A stretch of DNA of 62,063 bases, taken from a virus. Of the stretch, positions 7,620 through 14,463 are shown piece after piece (within the stretch, counting starts at the first letter, position 1; every line of letters starts with the position of its first letter). The stretch is taken from positions 1 to 62,063 of the IMG/VR virus record IMGVR_UViG_3300021962_000104. One strand, 5' to 3'. The translations under genes were made by a program, and so were the position numbers. Below the pieces are notes generated by a model that saw only the letters and a program-made list of their open reading frames with translations, ran no database searches and was not told the DNA's origin.

Positions 7620-7948
7620 TGAAGAAATTAATCATGACATTAACAATTCTATTCACCCCACCAACATGGGCTGATGATCCAAGGTACTACACCGAATACA
7701 AGAATGAGTGGAATGTGACTGATGCTTGGAATTACAAGTCAACTCAGCAGTTTCTTCGTTTCGGTGTAGAGTTTGATAAGTGGTATGCTGAGGTTGGTCC
7801 TATGTACAGCGGTGCTGGAGAACTAAATTATTCCAGCGAAGTGGGATACAAGTTCAAGATCACTGATCGTCTACAACTCAAGGGTAAGTTTGAGACCAAG
7901 GATGCAGGTTCAAAACTAGAAACTGAATTTCGTTATTATTTTCACTGA
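7619..7948 (+). CDS. Small exported beta-rich protein
   Basis: 109 residues with a signal peptide (MKKLIMTLTILFTPPTWA, cleavage probably at A-D). The mature part alternates aromatic and polar residues (EFDKWYAEVGPMYSG, EVGYKFKITDRLQLKGKFE, ETEFRYYFH) and ends in an aromatic, as outer-membrane beta strands do. It is too short for a full barrel, so it may oligomerise or sit at the membrane surface. It overlaps the clamp stop (TAATG). Function unknown; changing the host surface is one guess. Confidence 0.55.
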   Translation: MKKLIMTLTILFTPPTWADDPRYYTEYKNEWNVTDAWNYKSTQQFLRFGVEFDKWYAEVGPMYSGAGELNYSSEVGYKFKITDRLQLKGKFETKDAGSKLETEFRYYFH

Positions 7949-8622
7949 TGAACATTGCAATTTTTTATCATATATTTCAGATAAATCATTGGGAGAAATT
8001 ATACACGCAACAAATACTTTCTCTGCAACAATCTGGTGTGTATGATGCAGCAAACTATATTCATATTGGGATCAATGGAAGTCTACCACTACCATTTGAT
8101 CTTATGAAGGTCAATAAAACAAATAGAAATGTGCACATCGATATAGGTGAAGCTGATACTCTAAGAGATCTTCATAATTTTTGCAAAGAACATACAGATT
8201 ATAAGGTGTTATATCTAAACATGTTGGGAGTTTCTTTTCCAGAGAATTTTCAAAATAAAATTTCATGGACTCAGTATCTCACACACTTCAATGTAAATAA
8301 TTGGCAAAGATGCGTACAGTTATTAGATAATTATGATTGTGTTGGAACTGAGTGGACAACTAAGCATCCATCTTTGGGTACTGATATTTCACCACATTAC
8401 GCTGGGAATTTTTGGTGGGCAAATTCTTCTTACATAAACAGATTAGATCTTAATTATTTGTATGGTAATAAACCTTATGGATTTGATGATTGGAAAGGTC
8501 AAAGAAGACATTTATCAGAGTTTTGGATTGGTACTGGATCACCAAATCATTATAATTTTTATTCAAGCAATAAAAACAAGTATATTGAATTGGTGAATCC
8601 ATCGGAATATGAACACATTTGA
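7948..8622 (+). CDS. Glycosyltransferase-like protein, FWWA family
   Basis: 224 residues. It starts IAIFYHIFQINHW and contains YIHIGING, YKVLYLNMLGVSF, YLTHFNVNNWQRC, HYAGNFWWANSSYI and SEFWIGTGSP. The same series of motifs occurs in the protein at 51563 and in the C-terminal half of the protein at 50093, so the phage has three copies. In the other two copies the central segment reads YFHTKGVS or YLHTKGVS. Placement next to other sugar enzymes suggests sugar transfer, but I cannot name the family or see a clear DxD. Confidence 0.5.
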   Translation: MNIAIFYHIFQINHWEKLYTQQILSLQQSGVYDAANYIHIGINGSLPLPFDLMKVNKTNRNVHIDIGEADTLRDLHNFCKEHTDYKVLYLNMLGVSFPENFQNKISWTQYLTHFNVNNWQRCVQLLDNYDCVGTEWTTKHPSLGTDISPHYAGNFWWANSSYINRLDLNYLYGNKPYGFDDWKGQRRHLSEFWIGTGSPNHYNFYSSNKNKYIELVNPSEYEHI

Positions 8623-8629
8623 GGTAATT

Positions 8630-8875
8630 ATGGCATATACAGAAGTGCAAAAGACAGCAATCAAGGGTTGTCTACAGGAAATTTCTAATTCACTAACTAG
8701 AATTGAGGCTGAGAGGGATCTCATCAAGGAAGTCCTACAGCGCATGGCTGATGAGTTTGAAATCAATAAAAGACTTGCTCGTAGGCTCGCAAAGGTATAT
8801 CATAAGCGTAACATTGAGGAAGAAGTTGCACAGGTGCAAGAACTCAATGACACTTATGACATGTTGACTAAGTAA
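8630..8875 (+). CDS. dsbA: dsDNA-binding protein (T4 DsbA-like)
   Basis: 81 residues from ATG 8630, which follows GAGG by five bases; the in-frame ATG 8609 lies inside the previous gene. Helical throughout. The C-terminal half (MADEFEINKRLARRLAKVY, HKRNIEEEVAQVQELNDTY) aligns well with T4 DsbA (K-DELGVDGK-FNRLLALYHKDN pattern and ELYDT). T4 DsbA binds double-stranded DNA near late promoters. It lies in the replication cluster, just before the clamp-loader genes. Confidence 0.7.
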   Translation: MAYTEVQKTAIKGCLQEISNSLTRIEAERDLIKEVLQRMADEFEINKRLARRLAKVYHKRNIEEEVAQVQELNDTYDMLTK

Positions 8876-8881
8876 GTATGT

Positions 8882-8952
8882 TGGGGATGTTCGATCTAGA
8901 AGCGACACACTCACGCCAGACTGCTCGTCGCGGATTCACCCTCCCATCCCCA
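8882..8952 (+). ncRNA. Structured intergenic RNA element
   Basis: TGGGGATG (8882-8889) pairs with CATCCCCA (8945-8952), and inside it GCGAC (8902-8906) pairs with GTCGC (8927-8931). CTTTTCTTT follows. It may be a transcript end after dsbA or a stable leader for the next gene. The size recalls a tRNA, but no anticodon arm or T arm can be drawn. Confidence 0.4.
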
Positions 8953-8958
8953 CTTTTC

Positions 8959-8981
8959 TTTATTATGGAGTTATATTATGA
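8959..8981 (+). repeat. 23-bp direct repeat, copy 1
   Basis: Identical to 9262-9284. It covers the ribosome site (GGAG) and start codon of the 8978 gene. The two copies are 303 bases apart and bracket that gene exactly. Confidence 0.85.
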
Positions 8982-9259
8982 AGTATAAATCTAATTATAG
9001 TGGATCTGGCATTAGTCAAAATAACTCTCTGTCTAGAGATATAAATCGTGGTATAAGAGAAGCCCAAAGAGGAATGCCTTCTTTAGAATTGACTTCTAAG
9101 TGGAGATCAGAGTATAATAAATCTTCTCTATCATATATCATGCGATTTTATGACTATAAGAAAATTAAAAATAAATTTCGCAAAAAGGGTAAAGACGCAA
9201 CTGAGGAACAGATACGCGAGGCTTGGTGGAGAGAATCGAGAAAAGAATCAAAGAAATGA
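8978..9259 (+). CDS. Small basic hypothetical protein
   Basis: 93 residues, rich in Lys, Arg and Ser (KKIKNKFRKKGKDATEEQ, then WWRESRKESKK at the end). I do not recognise the family. It has a good GGAG ribosome site. It is flanked by perfect 23-bp repeats that include its own start and that of the clamp-loader gene, so it may be a later insertion or a duplication remnant. The charge suggests nucleic-acid binding. Confidence 0.5.
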   Translation: MKYKSNYSGSGISQNNSLSRDINRGIREAQRGMPSLELTSKWRSEYNKSSLSYIMRFYDYKKIKNKFRKKGKDATEEQIREAWWRESRKESKK

Positions 9260-9261
9260 TT

Positions 9262-9284
9262 TTTATTATGGAGTTATATTATGA
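9262..9284 (+). repeat. 23-bp direct repeat, copy 2
   Basis: Identical to 8959-8981; it covers the ribosome site and start of the gp44 gene. Confidence 0.85.
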
Positions 9285-10219
9285 GCGAAGCGTTGTGGGT
9301 CGAGAAGTATCGACCAAAGACTGTTGAAGAATGTATCCTTCCCGAGGATTTAAAATCCACTTTCCAGCAATACGTTGATCGCAAGGAGATTCCAAATCTT
9401 CTTCTCTGCGGTACAGCAGGTGTTGGTAAGACTACTGTAGCCAAGGCACTCTGTGAAGAGGTTGGCTGTGATTATTTAATGATCAACGGATCGGATGAGT
9501 CGGGCATCGACACTTTCAGATCTAAGATTAAGAACTATGCGTCTAGCATGTCGTTTGGCGGCACAAAGAAAGTCATCATCATTGATGAGGCTGACTATCT
9601 AAATCCCAATTCAACGCAGCCAGCGATGCGTAATGCGATGGAAGAATTTGCACATAACTGCACTTTCATCATGACCTGTAACTATAAGCATCGTATCATC
9701 GAACCGCTACATTCTCGTTGCGCGGTCATTGAGTTTCGTCTGCGCAAAGAAGATCGTCCAAAGATGGCGAAGCAGTTCATGGCTAGAGCAACTCAGATTC
9801 TAAACTCTGAGTCCGTGCCATATGATGATAAGGTTCTGGCTGAAGTCATCATGAAATACTTTCCTGACTATCGCCGAGTGTTGAATGAACTTCAGCGATA
9901 CAGTGTTAGCGGAAATATCGACGTTGGTATCTTACAAAACGTGGCTGATGTTTCCATTGCTACATTGGTCAAGGCACTCAAAGATAAAAACTTCAGTGAG
10001 GTCCGCAAGTGGGCTGCTGAGAACGGATATGATGATTCATCAAGATTATTTCGTAAGATCTATGATAATCTGTATGAGATTATGAATAAGAACTCGATCC
10101 CACAGGCAGTGCTAATCCTAGCCAAGTATCAGTATCAGTCAGCGTTTGTAGCCGATCAGGAGTTGAATCTTGTTGCGTGTCTAACTGAAATTATGATTGA
10201 GTGTGAGTTCAATGGCTGA
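9281..10219 (+). CDS. 44: Clamp loader large subunit, AAA+ ATPase (T4 gp44)
   Basis: 312 residues (T4 gp44 is 319). It starts with WVEKYRPKTVEECILPEDL, then Walker A GTAGVGKTT, Walker B VIIIDEADYL, sensor 1 IMTCNYKHRII and the arginine finger in SRC (PLHSRCAVIEF). gp44 forms the ATPase tetramer that with gp62 opens the gp45 clamp and loads it on primed DNA. Gene order 44-62-regA is as in T4. Confidence 0.92.
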   Translation: MSEALWVEKYRPKTVEECILPEDLKSTFQQYVDRKEIPNLLLCGTAGVGKTTVAKALCEEVGCDYLMINGSDESGIDTFRSKIKNYASSMSFGGTKKVIIIDEADYLNPNSTQPAMRNAMEEFAHNCTFIMTCNYKHRIIEPLHSRCAVIEFRLRKEDRPKMAKQFMARATQILNSESVPYDDKVLAEVIMKYFPDYRRVLNELQRYSVSGNIDVGILQNVADVSIATLVKALKDKNFSEVRKWAAENGYDDSSRLFRKIYDNLYEIMNKNSIPQAVLILAKYQYQSAFVADQELNLVACLTEIMIECEFNG

Positions 10220-10592
10220 CCTATTCAAAGAGATTATCCCCAGCATTCTACAGACTAAGAAGAACTGCATGCTCACCGACCAAGATGAGAAGTCTTACCC
10301 ACACTTCATGGTCGGTCGAGCATTGTCTAACTATCCTGATACTGTTCTGATTGCGAACGAGATCAATCTGTATCCGCACCTTGACAATAAACTCAAATAT
10401 GATTATTTACTAAATATTGTTAAGCCTTACAAGCGTCCATTTGCAAAATGGCACAAGAGGGCGAGCAGCGTTGATTTGGAGGCTGTCAAAGAATATTATG
10501 GATATACCGATGCTAAAGCATACGATGTCCTTGCTATTCTAAATGATGATCAGATCAAAGCGATCAAAAAACAATTAGAAAAAGGTGAATAA
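10212..10592 (+). CDS. 62: Clamp loader small subunit (T4 gp62)
   Basis: 126 residues from ATG 10212 (overlap of 8 bases with gp44); a TTG at 10197 is possible but has no better ribosome site. MADLFKEIIPSILQTKKN and LNIVKPYKRPFAKWHK, followed by a helical tail (VKEYYGYTDAKAYDVLAIL), fit the short form of gp62 found in T4-like phages. It is the single non-ATPase subunit of the loader. Confidence 0.8.
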   Translation: MADLFKEIIPSILQTKKNCMLTDQDEKSYPHFMVGRALSNYPDTVLIANEINLYPHLDNKLKYDYLLNIVKPYKRPFAKWHKRASSVDLEAVKEYYGYTDAKAYDVLAILNDDQIKAIKKQLEKGE

Positions 10593-10593
10593 C

Positions 10594-11010
10594 ATGAGCG
10601 TGGAGAACTTAGTTGAAGTTGAGTTGGCGGAAAAGAATGACTTCCTCAAGGTCCGTGAAACTCTGACAAGAATTGGCGTCGCAGCCAAAAATCAAAACGT
10701 ACTGTATCAATCATGCCATATTCTGCATAAGCAGGGCAGATACTACATTGTACACTTCAAAGAACTGTTTGCACTAGACGGCAAGCCTAGCAATATTTCA
10801 GACAATGATATTGCTCGCCGTAACACCATTGCCAATCTAATGGAAGAATGGGGTCTGGTGAAACTGGTAAGTAAGAGCAAGAGCGAAACACCTGTTGCTC
10901 CGCTATCACAGATCAAGATCATTGCTCACAAAGATAAGCATGATTGGGAACTGGTAGCGAAATATAACATTGGTAAGAAAGGTCGTACAGATGGCGTACA
11001 GGCTCAGTAA
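10594..11010 (+). CDS. regA: RegA translational repressor
   Basis: 138 residues from ATG 10594, preceded by AAAGGTG. FLKVRETLTRIGVAAKNQ, VLYQSCHILHKQGRYYIVH and KHDWELVAKYNIG align almost residue for residue with T4 RegA (122 residues); there is a short C-terminal extension. RegA binds the start regions of early phage mRNAs and blocks their translation, including those for 45, 44 and itself in T4. Confidence 0.9.
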   Translation: MSVENLVEVELAEKNDFLKVRETLTRIGVAAKNQNVLYQSCHILHKQGRYYIVHFKELFALDGKPSNISDNDIARRNTIANLMEEWGLVKLVSKSKSETPVAPLSQIKIIAHKDKHDWELVAKYNIGKKGRTDGVQAQ

Positions 11011-11443
11011 AAGATCGCTGAAGAATCTGGAAGGCGTTGATAGTAGATTGGTTGAGGTTGTGAATATCGCAATCAAACTCAGCACCGTGGACTTTGCTGT
11101 AATAGAAGGTTTGCGCACCATTGAAAGACAGAAGCAGTTAGTTGCGGCTGGCGCAAGTCAGACGTTAAAGTCAAAGCATATCAAAGGCGAGGCTGTCGAT
11201 CTAATGGCATTTATTGGTAGTCGCGGTTCCTGGGAACTCAATCTATACGATGAGATTGCCGATGCGATGAGAGAAGGTGCAATACAGGTTGGCATACCAA
11301 TTCGTTGGGGAGCAGCGTGGACTGTATCCGATATTCGTAAATGGAAGGGTACTATGGAAAGTGCCATGAATCGTTACATAGATGTGCGTAGATCAGAAGG
11401 CAAGCGACCATTTATTGACGCACCGCATTTTGAAATAGTTTAG
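10991..11443 (+). CDS. Endolysin, peptidase M15 (L-Ala-D-Glu/D,D-peptidase type)
   Basis: 150 residues from ATG 10991 (AAAGG upstream; 20-base overlap with regA). The zinc-peptidase signature is visible: EGLRT, then SKHIKGEAVDLMAF (H and D ligands) and DAPHFEIV near the end (catalytic residues and third ligand). No signal peptide is seen. M15 enzymes cleave peptidoglycan peptides; this would release progeny together with the holin-like and spanin genes at 41.9-42.9 kb. Its location in the replication cluster rather than with the spanins is notable. Confidence 0.85.
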   Translation: MAYRLSKRSLKNLEGVDSRLVEVVNIAIKLSTVDFAVIEGLRTIERQKQLVAAGASQTLKSKHIKGEAVDLMAFIGSRGSWELNLYDEIADAMREGAIQVGIPIRWGAAWTVSDIRKWKGTMESAMNRYIDVRRSEGKRPFIDAPHFEIV

Positions 11444-11485
11444 AATATATGAATGTGACTACTAATTTGAGGAATTATCTAAATT

Positions 11486-11797
11486 ATGAGTGAAGAAGCA
11501 GAAGCAGCACAGTCTGGTGCAAAAGCAAAACGTCAACCATGGGTTGATTATCTAATTGAAAAACTGGATGTCTATAATCTAGAAGCAGATAAGTTTCGCC
11601 CATATCGTTGGTACTTTCATGTGGTTCTGGAAGGTGTAAGAAGCGGAGTTGTAACCGATCGCCAGCAACTGAAAGAACAGATGCATGCATACACCAAGCA
11701 CGTGCCAAGTCTTTCAATCAATCCAGAAAAAACCAAGAATCATATTGAATGTATACAGGATTTTATCCTAAGAACATTTGACGGCGAGGAATCTTAA
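11486..11797 (+). CDS. Hypothetical protein, 103 aa
   Basis: Not recognised. The first 16 residues are Ala/Glu-rich and likely disordered; the rest (QPWVDYLIEKLDVYNLEAD, then KFRPYRWYFHVVLEGVRSG) looks helical and globular. A ribosome site (GAGGAA) precedes ATG 11486. It is the last gene before the hsp20 promoter, which overlaps its 3' end. Confidence 0.6.
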   Translation: MSEEAEAAQSGAKAKRQPWVDYLIEKLDVYNLEADKFRPYRWYFHVVLEGVRSGVVTDRQQLKEQMHAYTKHVPSLSINPEKTKNHIECIQDFILRTFDGEES

Positions 11798-11806
11798 CTA
11801 TATACT
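11778..11806 (+). promoter_or_regulatory. Sigma70-like promoter before hsp20
   Basis: TTGACG (11778-11783), 17 bases, TATACT (11801-11806), overlapping the end of the upstream gene. Confidence 0.55.
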
Positions 11807-11810
11807 ATTC

Positions 11811-11831
11811 GTGGATGCCTTCGGGATCCAC
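11811..11831 (+). promoter_or_regulatory. UUCG-tetraloop hairpin at the hsp20 leader start
   Basis: GTGGATGCC, TTCG loop, GGATCCAC: an 8-bp stem with one bulged G. It begins about where transcription from the promoter ending at 11806 would start, so it would cap the mRNA 5' end. A terminator of the upstream gene is less likely because no T-run follows. Confidence 0.45.
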
Positions 11832-11865
11832 ACTTTGTAAACTTGCTTAAATAAGGAGTAAACAC

Positions 11866-12309
11866 ATGACAAATCTAAAAGCAGTAAAGTCGCCATGGGA
11901 TTTTGATAAGTACCTACCATCTACCTTTCTAGGGTTTGATCATTTCTATGATCTATTCGATCGTGCCAGTGATTTGGTAAATTCTACCAACACAGCATTC
12001 CCTCCAGTCAACGTAATTCGCCACAATGAAGATACCTATATCATTGAAGTGGCAGTTGCTGGATATGCTCGCGACGAATTGTCTGCGGAAATTCACGACA
12101 ACACTCTAACCATTACAGGTGAGAAGAAGGCTGCAGAGGGGCGCGAGTATCTTGTAAAGGGTATTGCTGGTCGCTCATTCAAGCGTTCTTTCCTTGTAGC
12201 GGATACAGTGGTTGTTCGCGACGCAGCTCTAGCGGATGGCATTCTGTCAATCACTTTGGTAAATGTTGTTCCTGAAACACAGAAGCCACGCAAACTAGAG
12301 ATCAAGTGA
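11866..12309 (+). CDS. hsp20: Small heat-shock protein, Hsp20/IbpA family
   Basis: 147 residues. The alpha-crystallin domain is clear: PPVNVIRHNEDTYIIEVAV, GYARDELSAEIHDNTLTI, GEK, and the closing ADGILSITLVNVVPE. An N-terminal LGFDHFYDLFDRASD segment and a C-terminal basic tail complete the family pattern. It holds unfolding proteins soluble; hsp20 genes are common in T4-like cyanophages and other aquatic myoviruses, perhaps to help virion assembly. It has its own promoter and an AAGGAG ribosome site. Confidence 0.92.
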   Translation: MTNLKAVKSPWDFDKYLPSTFLGFDHFYDLFDRASDLVNSTNTAFPPVNVIRHNEDTYIIEVAVAGYARDELSAEIHDNTLTITGEKKAAEGREYLVKGIAGRSFKRSFLVADTVVVRDAALADGILSITLVNVVPETQKPRKLEIK

Positions 12310-12755
12310 AAGAAAAATTTTTATCATTGTATTGTGACATAGCCGAAAGAATCGCAGAGCTGTCTTATGCCGAGCGTCTGAAGGTGGGTGCGGTGATTGT
12401 AAAAGATCACCGCATTCTTTCTTATGGCTACAATGGCACACCGTCTGGATTTGATAATGTCTGTGAACTGAACATGACATCGGTGAGCGATTCAGTCACC
12501 AAGCCAGAAGTGATTCACGCTGAGCAAAATGCGCTGATGAAAGTAACACGCAGTCATGATTCAACAGAAGGCGCAGCCATGTTTATCACACACTCGCCGT
12601 GCGTAGACTGCGCCAAGTTGATCCTACAGTCGGGCATTCGCGACGTGTACTTCATTCACGCATACCGCAACGATGCTGGACTGAGAGTGCTAGAGGCTGG
12701 TGGAGTTTCCCTCCATCAAGTTATCAAGGCTGAACCCCTACCACTCCCCCTATAA
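12306..12755 (+). CDS. cd: dCMP deaminase
   Basis: 149 residues from GTG 12306, overlapping the hsp20 stop (GTGA). Zinc and catalytic motifs: HAEQNALMK (H ligand, E proton shuttle) and SPCVDCAK (two Cys ligands). The early segment KVGAVIVKD-RILSYGYNGTPSGFDN is typical of deoxycytidylate deaminases. It makes dUMP for thymidylate synthesis, here by the phage ThyX at 44504. A Pro-rich C-terminus ends the protein. Confidence 0.9.
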   Translation: MKEKFLSLYCDIAERIAELSYAERLKVGAVIVKDHRILSYGYNGTPSGFDNVCELNMTSVSDSVTKPEVIHAEQNALMKVTRSHDSTEGAAMFITHSPCVDCAKLILQSGIRDVYFIHAYRNDAGLRVLEAGGVSLHQVIKAEPLPLPL

Positions 12756-12801
12756 AACGATCGCCGCTCCTCGGTCTCCTCTGTAAGCCTGAGCGCATTC
12801 G

Positions 12802-12815
12802 TAAGTTATTGATTT
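12802..12815 (+). promoter_or_regulatory. TAAGTTATTGATTT box, extra upstream copy
   Basis: Identical to the boxes at 12851 and 60664, with one mismatch to 58805. This copy has no -35 at the fixed distance and may be a second binding site 49 bp upstream. Confidence 0.5.
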
Positions 12816-12850
12816 CATTCATGTTTTTCTTACCAAGAATCAACAACTTA

Positions 12851-12864
12851 TAAGTTATTGATTT
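12851..12864 (+). promoter_or_regulatory. TAAGTTATTGATTT box 31 bp before the -35
   Basis: Starts 31 bases before the -35 at 12882. The same spacing is seen at 58805/58836 and 60664/60695. It is probably a regulator or alpha-CTD binding site around -65. Confidence 0.65.
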
Positions 12865-12881
12865 TCCTAGAGTTTTTATGG

Positions 12882-12910
12882 TTTACTTTTTCAGCTCGGT
12901 TTAGTAAGAT
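12882..12910 (+). promoter_or_regulatory. Early-type promoter TTTACT-N17-TAAGAT, ATG at +7
   Basis: -35 TTTACT (12882-12887), -10 TAAGAT (12905-12910). The gene ATG at 12917 begins seven bases later, so the mRNA is probably leaderless. The TTTAGTAAGATATATGTATG segment is shared with the promoter at 60695. Confidence 0.75.
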
Positions 12911-12916
12911 ATATGT

Positions 12917-13231
12917 ATGATGAAGATAAATGGAAAGCAAATGTTCTACGTGATGAATTCTGAAACCAAGCAAATCCGTTCCTTTGCGGGTCGTGCTCCC
13001 CAGTTTGCCTATCGTAAGGTGGCTGAGAAGTACGCTGCGAAGGCGAATCGCTATGGCTATCGCAATTCTGAGAATTGCTATGTGGTGATCAGCGTGGCTG
13101 AGTACAGGGCTGCTGGTTACGACAACCTGACTCACAAGGTCGTGAACCTGATGACTGGTCAGGAGGTCGAAGAGTCGATCAACACCCCCTTCAGCTGCTC
13201 GGTCAGCAGCGAAACCTACTGGAGCATGTAA
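12917..13231 (+). CDS. Hypothetical early protein, 104 aa
   Basis: Not recognised. It opens MMKINGKQMFYVMNSETKQ and has a Lys/Arg/Tyr-rich middle (YRKVAEKYAAKANRYGYRN). There is no ribosome site; the promoter -10 ends six bases before the ATG, so it seems to be translated from a leaderless mRNA. It is relatively GC-rich and almost free of CTA leucine codons, like the other early-promoter blocks. It is first in a run of small overlapping genes. Confidence 0.6.
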   Translation: MMKINGKQMFYVMNSETKQIRSFAGRAPQFAYRKVAEKYAAKANRYGYRNSENCYVVISVAEYRAAGYDNLTHKVVNLMTGQEVEESINTPFSCSVSSETYWSM

Positions 13232-13232
13232 G

Positions 13233-13487
13233 ATGACGCACTATAATCGCAAGGCTACGTTCAAGATTCTTGATCTAATCGACGAAGGCGTCCTGGATCG
13301 CGATGCGGTGATTCACGCTGCGCTCATGTGGATGAGCGAAGATAGCGTCCGCCAGATGGCATTCGCCAACGAGATCGACCTCGGCGAAGAGTTTGACGAA
13401 GAGTATGAAGATGACGGTCAGCCCGACGAATCGCAAGAGTGGGCAGACTTTGGTGAAGTTTACAGTGACGAACACGACGGAGTGTAA
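13233..13487 (+). CDS. Acidic hypothetical protein, 84 aa
   Basis: Not recognised. A helical N-terminal half (ATFKILDLIDEGVLDRDAVIH, quoted in part: KILDLIDEGVLDRDAV) is followed by a very acidic tail (EEFDEEYEDDGQPDESQE). Such acidic phage proteins are sometimes DNA mimics, but nothing proves that here. It starts two bases after the preceding stop. Confidence 0.55.
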   Translation: MTHYNRKATFKILDLIDEGVLDRDAVIHAALMWMSEDSVRQMAFANEIDLGEEFDEEYEDDGQPDESQEWADFGEVYSDEHDGV

Positions 13488-13678
13488 TGATGGGATTTTA
13501 TAACAAGTTGCAGGTTGAGATTCTTGAGTTGGCTGAGGATGGTTTCACCGCCCAGCAGATCACTAAGATGATCAACGAGAAGTATCGTCCGATTCTGGCG
13601 GACGGCATGCCGCTGGTCTTTGAGAGCGATGTCGAGGATCTGTTGATTGAGTATGGCGAGGAAATGCGTTATGGCTAA
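13487..13678 (+). CDS. Hypothetical protein, 63 aa
   Basis: Not recognised. EILELAEDGFTAQQITKMI reads like the start of a helix-turn-helix, and an acidic C-terminal half follows. ATG 13487 overlaps the previous stop (TAATG); ATG 13490 is equally possible. Confidence 0.5.
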   Translation: MMGFYNKLQVEILELAEDGFTAQQITKMINEKYRPILADGMPLVFESDVEDLLIEYGEEMRYG

Positions 13679-13862
13679 TTGGGCTGAATACGTTGCTTTC
13701 GCCGCGCAAGATGCGCTGGTGAAGGTTCCGTGTCCGCGTTGTGATGGGTACTGGTTCCAGGATATTGAGCCAGAGACTGGTTTCCCATACACTTGTTTTT
13801 GTTGCGGGAACGATTCAATTTCGTTCCGTAAGTATGAAGTTGAGGAAGAGCATTATGTCTAG
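13671..13862 (+). CDS. Zinc-ribbon protein, 63 aa
   Basis: Two CxxC pairs (CPRC and CFCC, 22 residues apart) form a zinc ribbon: VKVPCPRCDGYWF and YTCFCCGND. It overlaps the preceding gene by 8 bases. Small zinc ribbons of this type are frequent in phage early regions; the partner is unknown. Confidence 0.6.
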   Translation: MANWAEYVAFAAQDALVKVPCPRCDGYWFQDIEPETGFPYTCFCCGNDSISFRKYEVEEEHYV

Positions 13863-13983
13863 GACAAAGCGTGGCAACGTGGTTGCCAAGGATCTGCGCT
13901 CGCCGAAGTATGCGATGCGTGTGGTCCCTCTACACAAGCAGTACAATCGCGCGAAGGCAAAGCGTAACTGGAGCGTGGCATGA
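13855..13983 (+). CDS. Small basic protein with ArfA-like core, 42 aa
   Basis: 42 residues, strongly basic (MSRTKRGNVVAKDLRSPKY, then MRVVPLHKQYNRAKAKRNW). The core D-L-R-S-P-K-Y-x-x-R-V followed by a Lys/Arg tail resembles the ribosome-rescue factor ArfA (LLxDPLFRQRV then a basic tail). Similar small proteins occur in T4-like phages. The similarity is short, so it is only a suggestion. It overlaps both neighbours. Confidence 0.5.
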   Translation: MSRTKRGNVVAKDLRSPKYAMRVVPLHKQYNRAKAKRNWSVA

Positions 13984-14090
13984 CACTTGTACTCATTCGA
14001 CTGGCAATCTACGGATTGCTGGTTCTTTATGCTGTCCCGATTCTTTTTCGGGACGTCAAGTATGTCCTGCAGTTCTGGGGTCTGGTGTGA
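13980..14090 (+). CDS. Single-span membrane peptide, 36 aa
   Basis: ATG 13980 overlaps the previous stop (ATGA). A hydrophobic stretch (LVLIRLAIYGLLVLYAVPIL) covers most of the N-terminal half. Function unknown; such peptides can alter the host inner membrane. Confidence 0.45.
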   Translation: MTLVLIRLAIYGLLVLYAVPILFRDVKYVLQFWGLV

Positions 14091-14287
14091 ACGACGAAGA
14101 CATCGATGGTCCTGCGCCGACAGCTCACGTTCACTGCCAATTCTGTAGTGAATGGAAGCCAGCTGATATAGTTGAATTTCTTGACATTCAAGAAGACATT
14201 GACGGCAAAGATATCATGATTTTCTCTTGCCCTTCTTGTAAACATACGGTACAATCATTCGTGGTGCTGAAATATTCTGGAGATTAA
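14087..14287 (+). CDS. Zinc-ribbon protein, 66 aa
   Basis: GTG 14087 overlaps the preceding stop; GGGG lies six bases upstream. CQFCSEW and CPSCKHT form a CxxC-CxxC zinc ribbon separated by an acidic strand-rich segment. It is the second zinc ribbon in 600 bases. Confidence 0.5.
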   Translation: MNDEDIDGPAPTAHVHCQFCSEWKPADIVEFLDIQEDIDGKDIMIFSCPSCKHTVQSFVVLKYSGD

Positions 14288-14288
14288 C

Positions 14289-14462
14289 ATGAGTAACACG
14301 ATGACATCGTTGATGGTTCGGCTAGTCATTTTGATGACTGGTGTTTGCGTTGGTATTGGTGTTTCGTTGGCGGCATCTTTTGGTACATTTGAAATGATTG
14401 TGACAGTTTTCTTGTCCACGATCACATGGCTTCTGGCTAACTATTTGGGATATTGGGAATAA
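14289..14462 (+). CDS. Two-span membrane protein, 57 aa
   Basis: Two hydrophobic segments (LVILMTGVCVGIGVSLAAS and MIVTVFLSTITWLLANYLG) separated by a short turn. The ATG at 14289 starts two bases after the previous stop. Size and topology resemble small holins or membrane-disturbing early proteins; no function can be assigned. Confidence 0.45.
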   Translation: MSNTMTSLMVRLVILMTGVCVGIGVSLAASFGTFEMIVTVFLSTITWLLANYLGYWE

Positions 14463-14463
14463 A

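Noticed and set aside
8882-8952. A tRNA gene
   Set aside because: The 8-bp end stem and length are suggestive, but no 5-bp anticodon or T stem with proper loops can be drawn.
11415-11446. Promoter TTGACG/TAGAAT before 11486
   Set aside because: Spacer is 20 bases; although an ATG lies at +7, the -35 distance does not fit.
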